Shown: positions 50,808 to 63,139, numbered from the stretch's first letter. The stretch: 64,000 bases of DNA from Siphonodentalium dalli (GCA_032622095.1 CP136061.1:187680369-187744368), one strand, 5' to 3'. Numbers and translations are program-made. Notes: generated by a model from the sequence alone, not told the origin.

Positions 50808-50816
50808 CTGGATTAC

Positions 50817-51607
50817 GACGAAATAACGATTGATTGCGAATACGGTCTGTTCGTTTGCTGATTCTGGTCTGTTCGTTTACCGAACCAAGTCGTACGGGGA
50901 CTAATCCGTAATCTGAATCCAGATGATCCCACCAAATAACGACTCAGTGTAAACACATTTTAAAGGATACATCTGGTGAGCAGGTTTATTCGTGTTATAA
51001 TCCGCCCATCATGTTATAAGTTATGAGTCGATAATGGCACTAAAACATTCTCATTATCAGTTCGTTATAGACTCAAAATTAGACAAGTCTACGCCTATAA
51101 TTATGAACCTAAAACAAATCATATGATCCCATAACGTGCTGATTTTCGGAAGAACAGACTGCTAATTTCACCCTCAAAATGTTACAAAAGTGAAACATTT
51201 CTGGGCTAATTTGTGTTCTGATAATTACAAGTATAGCTCAAGCTGATATATCTCATTTGTAATTTGACAGGAGGGTATACTATATACAAATACAGGGCAC
51301 ATCGATATACATGCAATAAATACTCTGAAAAGGCCTTTCACGGTCATAGCAAACTTCAAGCTGTTTTCAAGTTTTCGCATAGATGTGAGATTATCGCTCT
51401 TTATTTTGGCCAAAACAGGGGAAGACTGATCAGGAACGTTCTTTAATCTTGCGACATTTCCAAATTATATGATTGAACCGACCTGAATACATTCCGTGGC
51501 ATATAATGTCCATATAGGAGTATTAAAAAATCTGTGTCGACCTAATTTGATCGTTGGAACCGGACCAGGTGTAATTAAAGCGAGCATTATTTCAGGCTTA
51601 AACTGAT
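50817..51607. other. Non-coding stretch, no gene seen
   Basis: Weak similarity of 51063-51163 to 27221-27305. No coding frame supported. Confidence 0.45.
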
Positions 51608-52260
51608 ATGACTCATTCGAGCTTCCAAATGTTGTCTACATAATTTGGAAGGAGGTATAAGATATGTTGACAAATACACGAAATATTGATATACCTGCTT
51701 CGTATGCTCTTAAAAATACTCCAGCTGTTTTAAAATCACCCACCCCACCACAGACGTGAAATAAACGTTATTTATGTCTACCATATCAGAAATAGCCAAA
51801 CACAGGACGTTATTCTCTGTTCCATACAGTGGAAGGCTGTTGTTTGTTTGGACACAAACACAGTGTTCAAAGTTGTATTTTGTATTACTTCAATGCGTCT
51901 TGTTGGGACATAAAATGCGCAGAAAGATGGTTCAAGTATGTATCGACCTATTTCGATATCAGGGAAAAAATCAAAGCGAATGATATTAGGTGTGGTGCAT
52001 GTAGAGCGCAATCCACTATACGGCTTTAATATTGCCCGACAAATGCTCGAAATATTGATATACCATCTTCATAAGCTTAGTAAAAATACTTGCCATGATC
52101 AAATCCATTTTTCAGCTGTATTAAATATTGTGTCTTTCTGGGACATTTAATGCTCATTCAAGTATTTATCGACCTATTTAGATACCGGGACAAATTTAAA
52201 AGCGAATATTATTAGACGGGTGTATCTTGGAGCGCAACCGACAAGTGGCTTTAAACAACA
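51608..52260. repeat. Diverged tandem duplication, about 0.2-0.4-kb unit
   Basis: Phrases in 51608-52030 recur in the same order in 52036-52260. CGAAATATTGATATACC is at 51683 and 52049. CAAGTATGTATCGACCTATT matches CAAGTATTTATCGACCTATT, and GAGCGCAATCCACTATACGG matches GAGCGCAACCGACAAGTGG. The first 130 bp also match 49616-49745. Short frames here are not convincing. Confidence 0.65.
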
Positions 52261-53185
52261 TATCCTCGTGAAAATAGGTTCACATAGGACCGAAATATTC
52301 ACATAGGTTCATATTGGACTTAATTATGATTCTGCAATAAGTTCATATAAAACTTATACCCGTTGTTCAGTTGAATGACGAGGGCCGCAGCGAATACACA
52401 TTATAAAGAGCGTTAAGCTGGTAATTATGTAAAAAGTAGATTAAATAGTGCCTCTATGTGCGTATTTCGTATGAACTAAACGCTATATACGCGCTTATTT
52501 TGAACGACTAATATTACGCACAAATAAGCTCCATTTGGGCCTAAAACGCGACATTCAAAATAAAACCACAACATGATTCAACGGCTTGCAATGGTCGGCA
52601 CAGAACGAGAAGATCGCTCTTAATCCATACCATACCAGAGTCAACGTACCTACCAGAGAACGCTCTTAAACTATCCCATGATAGGGTCAACCGACCAGAG
52701 AACGACCTTCCTGTTACCTGGCGGAGAGGACAATTGACCCTTTTATGATGTCTATCATTTTCTGATATTCCGCAGATATATAAGTATAGAATTTAGCGAT
52801 ATATTTTGATCAACAGAACGTGACAAACACGAGTTGATATCCATTATATGAGATTGTAACACACCATGATGTCCACAGTCCCTGTGTACATGCGTTACTG
52901 ATATACATAATGTCACTACAGTATAGTGTATTCAGGGATGGCAGAAGCGAATGTATTCTGTACGCATCTACACAAGCCTGGCTATGCACGAACAACCTGA
53001 ACAAAGTATGACAGTTCTGATAAAGATTTTTAGTCATATATCCATAACTGGTATGTAATGAAATACAATATAAACCAAATATAATAATTGACTAAAACAC
53101 AGTTATTTAGCAGACAATTGCATATCAAAGAGTCATAAATCATAGATCATAGTTATTGTGAGGCCCAGCATTAACATTTCAAATA
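52261..53185. other. Non-coding stretch, no gene seen
   Basis: No coding frame, RNA gene or element ends recognised. Confidence 0.45.
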
Positions 53186-53335
53186 AGGATTAACTGTCAT
53201 GTGGACTGTTTTTATGGAGATGTAACCGTGAGGTAAGTGGACTTGTGTAAAACCCGAAGGGTTTTACATACAAGTTATGACCACTTACCTCACGGTTACA
53301 TCTCCATAAATATAGTCCACATGACAGTTAATCCT
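53186..53335. mobile_element. Snap-back MITE, 150 bp, TA-flanked
   Basis: Nearly perfect palindrome. AGGATTAACTGTCATGTGGA, TATGGAGATGTAACCGTGAG and GTAAGTGG pair with CCACTTAC, CTCACGGTTACATCTCCATA and TCCACATGACAGTTAATCCT. The tip carries a second hairpin GTAAAACCC-GAA-GGGTTTTAC. TA lies on both sides (53184-53185 and 53336-53337), consistent with a Tc1/mariner-type target. No coding capacity. Confidence 0.85.
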
Positions 53336-53870
53336 TATATTTATATACATTTAGCGAAAAAGCCACTTTTGTAAATGTATTTAAATCGAAAGGTTATCGT
53401 GACAAAAACAGCCCAAAATACCCAATAGCACCCTTGGCAAAAGTTACTAGGAACAATTTCTCTTCATATTGAAACCCGATGATGTATTAAGTCAATCCTG
53501 CGCGAGTCCAAATGCGCCCAAAACATTACGCGTTCGTCTTTCCAAACCCAATGACGTATCGATGTTGTTATGAGCTTGGTGTTATTGAGCCGTTGCGCAT
53601 TCACCGAGAAATAACTGCAACTATCCACGTGGGCGCCGACCAATCAGAATGCTGGATTTAGTGATGACAACACTTAGTATGTAAATATAACAAAATATGT
53701 GATACAGTGGATGGATATGCTATATATGCAAGTATTTTCTAAAATTCTTCGAATGAGTGGGTGGTTTCTAAACATAATGAGTAATACAATTGAATGAATG
53801 TATAACGGGTTGGGTACCCGAACGTGGCCAAAATAAAAAATTGATTTTTTTGGGTAACATTTGAGCTATT
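53336..53870. other. Non-coding stretch, no gene seen
   Basis: Leads into the satellite-like region. No gene or element recognised. Confidence 0.45.
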
Positions 53871-55075
53871 ATCATGGGTTGGGGTCCGTCGTGCGTGTGT
53901 GCGTCCGTCTGTCCATCTGTCCATCCGTCAACAATCCCTCATCCGATCATCACCAAACTTCATATGGATCCTCGGTCAGCCATTTGTGATTTCAAATTTA
54001 ATCCATCGGCACAGCCTGCAGCCCGCATTTATTGAAGAATTTTTTTGAAAATTTACAGGCATGTTTATGATCACCTCTAGGTGGGAGCTATCGAATTTGC
54101 ACGATTTTCCATGAAAAACATGACCGCCGGCAGCTATCTTGGATTTTACTCTTTGCATGACTAAATCATTTGGCATATCCTACAGCCAACATCCCTCATC
54201 CGATCGTCACCATACTTCATATGGATCTTTAGTAACCTCTAGATTGGAGCCATCGATTATTTCCAAAATTATTTTAAACCATGGCTGCCAGCAGCCATCT
54301 TGGATTTTACTCTTTGCATGACTAAATCCTTCGGCACACCCTACATCTCACATCCCTCATCCGATCATCACCAAACTCCACACGGCTCTTCCGGGTGACC
54401 TCTAGATTGGTGCCATCGATTATTTATGAAATTCGTTATAAAACATGGCGTCATCTTGGGTTTCAAATTTGAACCATCGGCACACCCTGCAGCCCGCATA
54501 TATCGAAGAAATGTTTTGTAAATTCACAGGCATGATTAGGATCAACTAATTCATTTGGCACACCATACAGGTCACATCTCTCACCCGATCATCACCAAAC
54601 TTTATATGGATCTTCTAAATTGGTGATCTCTAGATGGGACCCATCGATTATTTCCGAAATCCGTAGAAAAATATAGCTGCCAGCGGACATCTTGAATTTT
54701 ATTCTTTTCATGACTAAATCCTTCGGCACATCCTACAGGCCACACCTCTCATCAAATCGTCACCAAACTTCACATGGATCTTCGGGGTGACCTCTAGATG
54801 GAAGCCGTCGATTATTTACGAAATTCGTTATAAAACATGGCTGCCATCTTGAATTTGACTATTTGCATGACTAAATCCTTCGGCACACCCTACATACCAC
54901 ATTTCTCATCCAATCGTCACCAAACTTCATATGGATCTTCGGGGTGACCCCCAGATGAGAGCCCTTGATTATTTACGAAATCCGTTATAACACATGGCTG
55001 CCAGCAGCCATCTTGGATATCAAATTTTAATCCATCGGCACACCCTGCAGCCCATATCTATTGGTGAAATGGAAA
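53871..55075. repeat. Degenerate tandem repeat, units about 155-250 bp
   Basis: Opens with a GTCCGTCTGTCCATCTGTCC minisatellite. Then come six or so irregular units, each containing CATCCGATCATCACCAAACT, GGATCTTC-GGGTGACCTCTAGAT, CCATCGATTATTT, CATGGCTGCCAGCAGCCATC and TTGCATGACTAAATCCTTCG in that order, with partial units and deletions. The layout parallels the 33.6-34.4-kb repeat (a GTCCGTCC block followed by units with an accepted ACCAAACTT-like word), hinting at related element types. Confidence 0.8.
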
Positions 55076-55397
55076 TAATTTCATTTACTCAATACAAGCC
55101 CTCTACTGCAACTTTTTGACTTTCCTTCATTCTTCATAATTATATTCATTGCTCAATAAAAGAGAAGAAATAGCCCCTAAAGCTACAGTGTACCATTGAC
55201 ACTTTCATTTTATGACAACTCACCCTGCCAAAACGTGCATGACAGAAAGACACAAAGCTACCGAAGATCAACTTATGGTGCGGCGCGATTCTAGGGCGAA
55301 AGTCTAAAGCCCTAATCATCTTTAGTAAAACGGGAATCTTAATCAACGCCACACGGGCACCACAAAGACAAATAAGACGAATTAATAAGCATTTAAA

Positions 55398-55895
55398 TTA
55401 AAGGGACACAAAGTACTCGCAGTGGGTAAATATGAAAACATAAGTCTGTAAAAACATCACCACCAAGAAGAATATGGAGAAATATATTACATTCTTATAT
55501 TCATTATTGATAGTTCTCCAATAACTAAATTTCGCGTGCTGAATCCATTGTTATGTAAACAAAACTGTTGCAGTGTTATGCCAACTAACATGTGTTGTAA
55601 GTTCAAATATTTTATTCTGAATATGATTTTCAGAATATTTTTCAATGCTTTGACATTTTCCAATGTTTACCGTCTAGTTTTGATTAAACTTTGGTATCTT
55701 ATTGGACTAATCTAACTGTATCGGTAAATCCACTTTATCATTAATGTTTACATAACACTGTTTTTTACATGCGAAATCTCGTTATGAGAGAGTTATTAAA
55801 AATGAAAATAAGTCAATCTATTTTTCATGTACTTGTTGGTGATAGTTACAGACTTATTATGCATGAACCCAATTCGAAGGTCTGTAGTCCCTTGA
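55398..55895. mobile_element. TTAA long-TIR element, 498 bp
   Basis: Left end TTAAAGGGACACAAAGTACT; right end complement of AAGGGACTACAGACCTTCGA. The inverted arms run for over 150 bp with divergence (AGTCTGTAA, ATGAAAAN, AATAACT, AATTTCGC). The left target is TTAA and the right TTGA, a single decay change. Same family as 8555 and 57186. No transposase frame. Confidence 0.75.
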
Positions 55896-56263
55896 AGTAT
55901 CATCATAGAGGGGCTCTTCAATTATCACCGATAATGGGTAATGATAATCAAATTAAAGGCTCTTCGTAATATTGGTGATCCTTTGTATATTTGGTTCCTT
56001 ACCAAAGTCTTTTGAATGCCGATAAACTGGCCATATGTAGACAACAAATTACTGATCGTACACATATAATTATTTTCCGTTATTTTCCATTTCTTTATTA
56101 CCTCCAGAATTGGAGAATAGAACAAAAATATAGACAATATGGAGACAATTCAATTCAAACACATATCATGTCTGAATAGACGAAGAAAAAAAACATAAAA
56201 CACACAAATAGATTGACTACAATGTTGGATTAGACATTGCCGTCAATGTGATCAGTTGCCAAG

Positions 56264-56332
56264 CAAACGTAACCTCAGATGAGAAACAAACGTAACATCA
56301 GATGCGAAACAAACGTAACCTCAGATGAGAAG
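56264..56332. repeat. 22-23-bp minisatellite, three copies
   Basis: The unit AAACAAACGTAACCTCAGATG repeats at 56264, 56286 and 56309 with one or two substitutions. It abuts the duplicated segment that starts near 56319. Confidence 0.85.
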
Positions 56333-58279
56333 CCTTTAATACGTCTATGCCGTTGAAACAGTATTGTCAATCAAAATTAGTCACTTCTATTATCCTTCAC
56401 AATTGAGAACCTGGCGAAGTCCCACATATAAATTTAATTAATGAATGTTCCCGACAATCGGATTATCCAGAGTTGCGAAAAGGACAAGATTCACAATTAG
56501 CTCTCATCTTATATATGTCAACTGGAAACATGTTCTCTTAATTGGTTGTGCCTCTTGTATGTCCTAGCTTTCTATTTAACGAATATTCCACTTATGATCT
56601 TGAGGACCTGAAGTGACATAACTACATTACGTGATTGGTACATTTGCTGTTGTTCTTTAATTTGTGTGTACCTGATCAAAATTGAAAATATGCCAAAACT
56701 GTCTATTTGAAAAACGATATCTGACCATCAAGACCTCCGATGTGTGAGTGTTTATAATGTCAGCCTGTTCTCGTGAAAATAAGCACAATACAGTCTTATT
56801 TCGAATGTCGCATTTTAAGCCCATATAGAGCGTATTTGGAGTCCCCCGTATACTACGAGTTAATGAATGTATGATGGTAAAACTATCTTCCCTTGCCCTA
56901 AACCAATCCTGAACATTCCGCATTGCTTTTGTGTGTTTAGTTTGAATTTGTTGTCACTTTTGTGTTGAACATTAATGCATGTGCGAACTATCATCTTTGT
57001 CCTGGTGATAGGAGCTATACAACTAAATTATTATAGCTTGTGCCCCGATCCCCATGCTTCCTACATATTTAACGAATGTACCACTTATCTGCTTGATGAC
57101 CTGGCTGGGCATAACACCAACACATGATTGCTTTAATTTTATTTGCCACTGTTGCAACAATTGACTGATAGAAATGCTTTCAATGTTAAAGGGACAAAAG
57201 GGCAATCGAAGTGAGTTCATGCGAAATAACATAAACATATGTAAAAGATATATCAACACATACAATCCATGAAAATTCGATTGACGTTGTTCATATTTCC
57301 TTTAATAATAACTCTGCAATAATGAAGTTTCGCATGGTGCCAGTCACTGTTATGTAAACATTACTATTACAGAGGAATAACCGATAAAAGTCAAATTAAT
57401 ACCAAATAAAATACCAAAGTTTAATTAAAACTTGACAGTAATACCGAAAAAGGTAAAAACATTGAACAATATTCTGAAAATCATATTTGGACTTACTATA
57501 TGATTAACGATGTTTGTTGAGAAACCACTGAAACATTTTTGTTTACGTAACAATGGATTCACGACGCGAAATTTAGTTATTGGGGAGCTATCAATAATGA
57601 GTATAGGAATACAGTTAGTCTAGTTCTCTATTTTCTTCTTAGTGGTGATGTTTTTACATACTTTATAATTTTGCACATGTATCCACTACGAGTGCTCTGG
57701 GTCCTTTAATGGATCAGATAACCATAAACGCTCTTCATCATAGGCGATTCTAAACTTTTTTGTGCGCCTGATAAAAATATAGTAAAAAAAAAACGATCTT
57801 TGACAGCCGATATCTCACCACCTAAACCTCCCATGATTTGAGCTTATATAATGCATGTCTGATCTCGGTGTTTTCCGGGAAAGAAAACGTACAATTAAAT
57901 AGTAGTGTTCTGGTGTAACTTCGGATGAAGCCCTTTAATACTGCTGTGCCATTGAACGATCATATCAAGCACAATTGGTCACTTGAGTTCCGTCATAATT
58001 GAGAACACGATGAAGTCCTACAGATACATCGAGTTAATGAATGTACTCATCAAAGAGGGTTCCGACAATCTGATTATCCAGGGTTACGAAAAAGACAAGA
58101 TCCACAATTAGCTCTCATCTTATACTTGCCACCTGGAAAAATGACCAATGTTTTCTACATTGTTTGCGCCGATTGTATGTCTCAGCTTCCTATTTAACGA
58201 ATATTCCACTTATGATTTCGAGGACATGGAGTGACATAACTACATTGCATGATTGCTACATTTGCTATTGTCGCGCGTC
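56319..58279. repeat. Duplicated segments, two long copies and one partial
   Basis: 56319-56656 and 57931-58279 share AAGCC-TTTAATAC, ATTGAGAAC, CCGACAATCNGATTATCCAG, AAGATNCACAATTAGCTCTC and CGAATATTCCACTTATGAT. A third partial copy, 57028-57150, has TATTTAACGAATGTACCACT. A companion segment (CCGATATCTCACCACCTAAA near 57820) recurs near 56720 in altered form. The TTAA element at 57186-57709 was inserted into this block. Confidence 0.7.
57186..57709. mobile_element. TTAA long-TIR element, 524 bp
   Basis: TTAA at both ends (57186-57189 and 57706-57709). Left AAGGGACAAAAGGGCAATCG; right complement of AAAGGACCCAGAGCACTCGT. Long inverted arms, with the right arm closely matching the left arms of the 55.4- and 8.6-kb members (ACATCACCACTAAGAAGAA, TTATTGATAGCTCCCCAATA). 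No transposase frame. Confidence 0.8.
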
Positions 58280-61200
58280 TTGACTGATCTGTAATCTTCT
58301 GGCCTTCTTAAATTGGTTCAGACACCTATTGCCCTATACGCTCAGCCAATTATGGCGACAGTCTTAAATATCAACCCGCGCCCTTTCACAGGTGTTAGAC
58401 CACGACGATCCCTAGCACGGAAGCCATTTGAATACCTCGTGATAGAAGACGGTAGTTAGTCTTTATCAGAAAGAAAATCGCCCTCTACCTGCTATTTTAT
58501 CAGCGTAGCCGGCTAACTTTAATGAAGTGGAAAATCATCTCCGGTGGAGCTATTGTAAGAAATGAAGACTTTTGGTGAGTGGTTGCGAGTTTAGCGGCTG
58601 TGCCCAATAATCACGCCCAATTCATTTCATTCACAATATTGCTATTCATCGATGGACAGTTCGCGAACAGAAGAATCACGGCATGTGGGATGTACCCCAT
58701 TATGATGACTTGTCGCGCATTATCCTGCGATTTCCATCAATCATCGATTTCCATTTGTGTTGAAGAGATTATGACCGACACCTTTTCGGCCAATCAGAGG
58801 CTCATGTGAGATATTTTTTGTTCAATGCCATACATCCCCCATTATGATCAATGGAATACGTAACGACAATAAATTTTAAATGTTTCATATTTTTGGTTAT
58901 TTTCTCAGATGTTTATGCGAGTGTAAACACGTTGGTTTTTCGGAATATATTCTCAGTGATCATTGTTGCATGTCAGTTTTCAGACTTGTCGAAGGTTATA
59001 CGCGCACAACACATACAAACTGATGGTGAGTATTCTGATATAGATGTCATTCTTACAAAACTAAATATACATAGTATACCTTTTATATATTAATTGGCAC
59101 TGGTTTGCTGGAATTGATTTCACTCTGAGAAGCATGTGATCAGCAGCAGGCTCAAATATCAATCGGCATTCACAGTTGAGACTCTGAATTGACTATTTTT
59201 TTTCAAAAGAGCAAACACGCATAACCTTCATCTTTGTACCCACTTATTTTTCATATTTGTTTATGTTTTCACATTTTACACAATTTGAGTGGATGCCGCA
59301 CTTCGTTCAGTTCAATTATAACTCACACACTAGATCATGCAGAATCAATTTAATTAATGAAAAGTCTTAATTGCGCGATTATTGCATTTATGTATTCATT
59401 GTAATGGCACTCTAATGTCGATATTTTTAATAAAAATACCACACATTCACAACCGCGTTAACTGCAATTGCTTTGAGACAAAAAAATCGCACCGGAAACA
59501 GTTCAATGTATTGAGAATATAGAGGCAGGCAAATCTATGTGTCATATCATACACAATAAAATGTATGAATCATATCATACAAAATAGAATAAAACTGTCC
59601 GTGCATATACTAAGTTCCCCAATAACAACTACTGGGTTTAAATAACAAACACACTCATGGTAAAAATAAAATAAATAAAAAGGAAATGAACGAAAGTATC
59701 CAAGAAAATATCCAATGTAATTGACTAAGAAGAATACAAAATTCAAAATAAACACGAGAAAAGTAATAATGACATGCAATTTGCGGATGAAAACATTTAT
59801 TTTCGATCAGTCATGTTAGTTTCTATCTTCGAATAAAATGCCACGACGACTGAAGGCGATTTATTTTCCGACAGTTCATTTATTATGTTGAATCTTTATG
59901 ACATTTTAGAACGACAAATTTCGTCTGTGAAATCCACGTGCTCTCTATTTGAACGGTCGCGGCTGATGTAATACTATACATATACATAGAAATTGTCCGA
60001 AATTGTCAGAAGCTGTTTTTCATTAAAGAACAGAACACACACATTTTGACCGGTTTGTCTAACATGTGAACCGGTGTTTCCATTTGTTTCCAATTTTCAT
60101 TTGTTTATAATGCTTGACTCTAGTTGTGCAATGTTTCTGAAGTTAGATGTGATTGTATTTTCCACTATATATGTTGATAAAGAAGGTCAGGCGACCGAAA
60201 GCTCAAGGAAAAGTTTTTATTTACTCAACCTACCAAATTAAACAGGCCGCGACAGCGATTAATATATTTGTTAATAAATTAGTAAAGAAAAGAACTGAAA
60301 TATTGAATTTTCTCAAGTTGATAATTACAGACTTCTTGCGTATGTAATCGCAAATAAGCCGCAATTGTGAACAATCTGCTACAAAATGTTATACACTTGG
60401 CATCCGAGTTACTGCATACTATATCATCGCACCCGTTATCGAAATATCGATTCGATATAACATAAAGTCTTCTACAGCATATACAACACAACACATAACT
60501 AGTAACCATGCAAATTATAAATTTAGTCAAATAGTTGAATGCATTCAGCTCCTCTGCACAAGGAGTGAATTATCCTTAGTAGAGAGTTACTCTGTGCCTC
60601 ATAATATGATAAATATGTTGAGTGCCATGATCCTAGATGGAAATTATATTTTACCCTTCCCCATTTCATTGATGAAATATTCAGATAAAACGTTCGTTGA
60701 CCTATTTTCGTGAAACCCCTCCAGGTAAATAATAGACAATTCCAATGTATACTTTTGTAACCGAGTAAGAGTATCCATTTAAGGATTAACGAAGAAAGGA
60801 AAACAATCTACAATTTATCCGGCAGATTCCTTTGGCCCCTGTAACATAAACTGTCATATACTATCACATTAAAATATTCTACGCTGATATTAGTGGTAAC
60901 AAGTGAGAATGGTTTGGGTATGATTAAATATGTTCTATATCTTCCCGACAGCAGTTCCAACAACAGCAATAATCTATTAAACTCCTTTTAAAGTCACACT
61001 TCAAATATTATTAGCAAAAAAATACACAAAATAAACATCTGGTGTTGCACATATTCCACATGAAAGGGTCTTAAAAAGGTAGATTTCAAATCAACAATGT
61101 TGTAATGTTCTAAAAAATAGCCACCTTTCTGTCCCAATTTACAGAAAACAATTAGAGAACAATAAGTTATAGTGGTACGCCCCTGTTAAATTATCTCTCC

Positions 61201-61572
61201 CTGCTCAAAGGTATTATTTGGTACCCCTGCATGAATATGTACAGAAAGTTCCAAGCTGCAAAACCGAGTTCAGTCTCCTCGCTACGCGACGTCTGAACGC
61301 TGCTGGCATGTGTATTTTCTTAAGTCTAAAATAAATTATTGAAGTATGTTGTCAGTTACAATTTATTCTGGTTTGAATTAGACAATATTCAAATGAATAT
61401 GGGCAGTTCAGTTTCTCAGAATAATGCAGAATGAATTGTAACCTTCAAAAGTCAAATAAATAAATGCGACATTTCTTCACATTACGTGTAGATGCGGGCA
61501 GTGGTAAGTCCTGTGTAGGGGACTGAACTGAAAGTTCAGGGAAGAGATACGTACATGCATAAAACATTTTGT
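58280..61572. other. Repeat-poor upstream region of the FEZ-family gene
   Basis: About 3.2 kb without any of the repeat families seen elsewhere in the window. AT-rich words with TAAT cores (for example TTTAATTAATGAAAAG near 59349) are present but not evidence by themselves. Short frames (58579-58809, 58851-59093, 60153-60347) have no motif. Promoter, 5' exon and enhancers of the downstream gene are expected here, but I cannot place a TATA box or start site with confidence. A GTAAGT at 61504-61509 is a possible splice donor for a very short (83 bp) 5'-UTR intron. Confidence 0.5.
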
Positions 61573-61586
61573 TATTTTTATTCCAG
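61573..61586 (+). other. Candidate 3' splice acceptor before the start codon
   Basis: TATTTTTATTCCAG, a pyrimidine-rich tract ending in AG, 23 bp before the ATG. It suggests that the coding exon is joined to an upstream non-coding exon. The donor may be the nearby GTAAGT at 61504 or a distant one. Confidence 0.6.
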
Positions 61587-61609
61587 AACATTCAGATGAG
61601 TAGCGGACA

Positions 61610-63139
61610 ATGAACCAACCAGACGACAACAAAAGCCCGAACATGACACACAAGGACTCGGATATGGATCGTTTCGCACCAATACCAACGAATGGTAACG
61701 AGAAGAAGAAGAGCCTGGCCTTTTCGATTGACAAAATCATGGAATATGATTCTAAGAAGAAGGAGAGGGAGGATTTCATTGAAAATGAGAGTCGAGAAGA
61801 AACACATTCCGTGGAAAAACAAAACTTCTACAACATGTGGAACTCTTCGTCGATGTTGTCTGCATACCAGGCGGCCGCGTACAATAACATGTTATACGGC
61901 AGTGAAATGCAGAAACACTACACGACGCTCAACATACCTTCGAAATACAAGGACGTTCCTTCTCAGCTGAATCTACTTCACCCTGCGTTCATGTACAATC
62001 GCGTGCCATCGGAAGATTACCATACTCATCTTCTTCGGAATCTCTCTCTACTTCAGCAAAATTCGGCAGCATTCAGATCACCAAGCATGAATTCTGCATT
62101 CGAAAAATTCAAGCACACTACTCCTCCAGAGCAGGCTTCGTTTCCAAGTCCGAAATTCGACCCAACCGTAAGTAAAGATTTGACCATCTATAAAACACCG
62201 GAACAGGAGGAGGAATCAGACAACGCACATATAGACGTGGACGCGTTCTCGGATAATGACGATGATATGAACTCAAAAACGGAACATGACAGTGACAGTG
62301 ACGATATTAAAAACTCTAGTTTGGACACTTCACATGAGAGCGATATCGTTGAAGATATTACATCAGCTAATAAATTGAAGAAAGTTGCACCAAAAAGCCA
62401 AAAGACATTCACCTGCCCCGAATGCGGAAAAGTGTTTAATGCGCATTATAACTTGACCAGACACATGCCGGTTCACACGGGAGCTCGACCTTTCGTTTGT
62501 AAAATTTGTGGAAAAGGTTTCCGTCAGGCTAGCACTCTCTGCCGACACAAAATCATACACACGTCTGACAAACCTCATAAGTGTGGCACGTGTGGTAAGG
62601 CATTCAATCGAAGTTCCACCCTGAACACGCACATGCGCATTCATGCCGGATATAAACCTTTCGTCTGCGAATTTTGCGGTAAAGGATTTCACCAAAAAGG
62701 GAACTATAAAAATCACAAACTGACACACAGCACCGAGAAGCAGTTTAAGTGCAATATTTGTAATAAAGCGTTTCACCAGATTTACAACCTAACATTTCAC
62801 ATGCACACACATAACGAAAAGAAACCGTTTACTTGTGCAATGTGTGGTAAAGGATTTTGTAGGAACTTTGACTTGAAGAAACACATGCGCAAACTGCACG
62901 ATGGGATGGAAATGGCACCGACGTCACCTACGAGGTCGAGTCCAGCGGGTTCAAATCCGATGACGCCGAAATCGAACTTGTTCTCGCCGGTGAACATGGC
63001 TACAAGTCCGAGTTCATATTTGTCACGGTCTGCTCTGTATCCACAGTCGCCAATGGGCTGTCATCGGGGCATGTTTTCGCCGTACATGCTGACGGCTGGC
63101 ACCAATGGACTCCTTCATAAACTATCATCTATGATGTAA
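61610..63139 (+). CDS. fezf: FEZ-family zinc-finger transcriptional repressor
   Basis: 509 residues in one uninterrupted frame. An Eh1 repression motif, [10 protein letters not shown], at residues 35-44 is the Groucho/TLE-binding signature of the family. Residues 198-250 are strongly acidic and serine-rich. Six consecutive C2H2 fingers follow: 267-289, 295-317, 323-345, 351-373, 379-401 and 407-430, with all zinc ligands present (for example C269, C272, H285, H289). The last ends in the family-typical [17 protein letters not shown]. The tail (431-509) is Ser/Pro-rich. Known FEZF/Erm proteins act in the nucleus in forebrain and neural progenitor patterning; the same role is inferred here. The start is supported by an in-frame TAG at 61601-61603 and A at -3. 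Length fits the family. FEZF1 and FEZF2 of vertebrates arose from one ancestral gene, so no number is given. No intron interrupts the frame. Confidence 0.95.
   Translation: MNQPDDNKSPNMTHKDSDMDRFAPIPTNGNEKKKSLAFSIDKIMEYDSKKKEREDFIENESREETHSVEKQNFYNMWNSSSMLSAYQAAAYNNMLYGSEMQKHYTTLNIPSKYKDVPSQLNLLHPAFMYNRVPSEDYHTHLLRNLSLLQQNSAAFRSPSMNSAFEKFKHTTPPEQASFPSPKFDPTVSKDLTIYKTPEQEEESDNAHIDVDAFSDNDDDMNSKTEHDSDSDDIKNSSLDTSHESDIVEDITSANKLKKVAPKSQKTFTCPECGKVFNAHYNLTRHMPVHTGARPFVCKICGKGFRQASTLCRHKIIHTSDKPHKCGTCGKAFNRSSTLNTHMRIHAGYKPFVCEFCGKGFHQKGNYKNHKLTHSTEKQFKCNICNKAFHQIYNLTFHMHTHNEKKPFTCAMCGKGFCRNFDLKKHMRKLHDGMEMAPTSPTRSSPAGSNPMTPKSNLFSPVNMATSPSSYLSRSALYPQSPMGCHRGMFSPYMLTAGTNGLLHKLSSMM

Noticed and set aside
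62363-62776. 137-codon minus-strand frame inside the FEZ-family gene
   Set aside because: Shadow of the zinc-finger coding sequence on the opposite strand.
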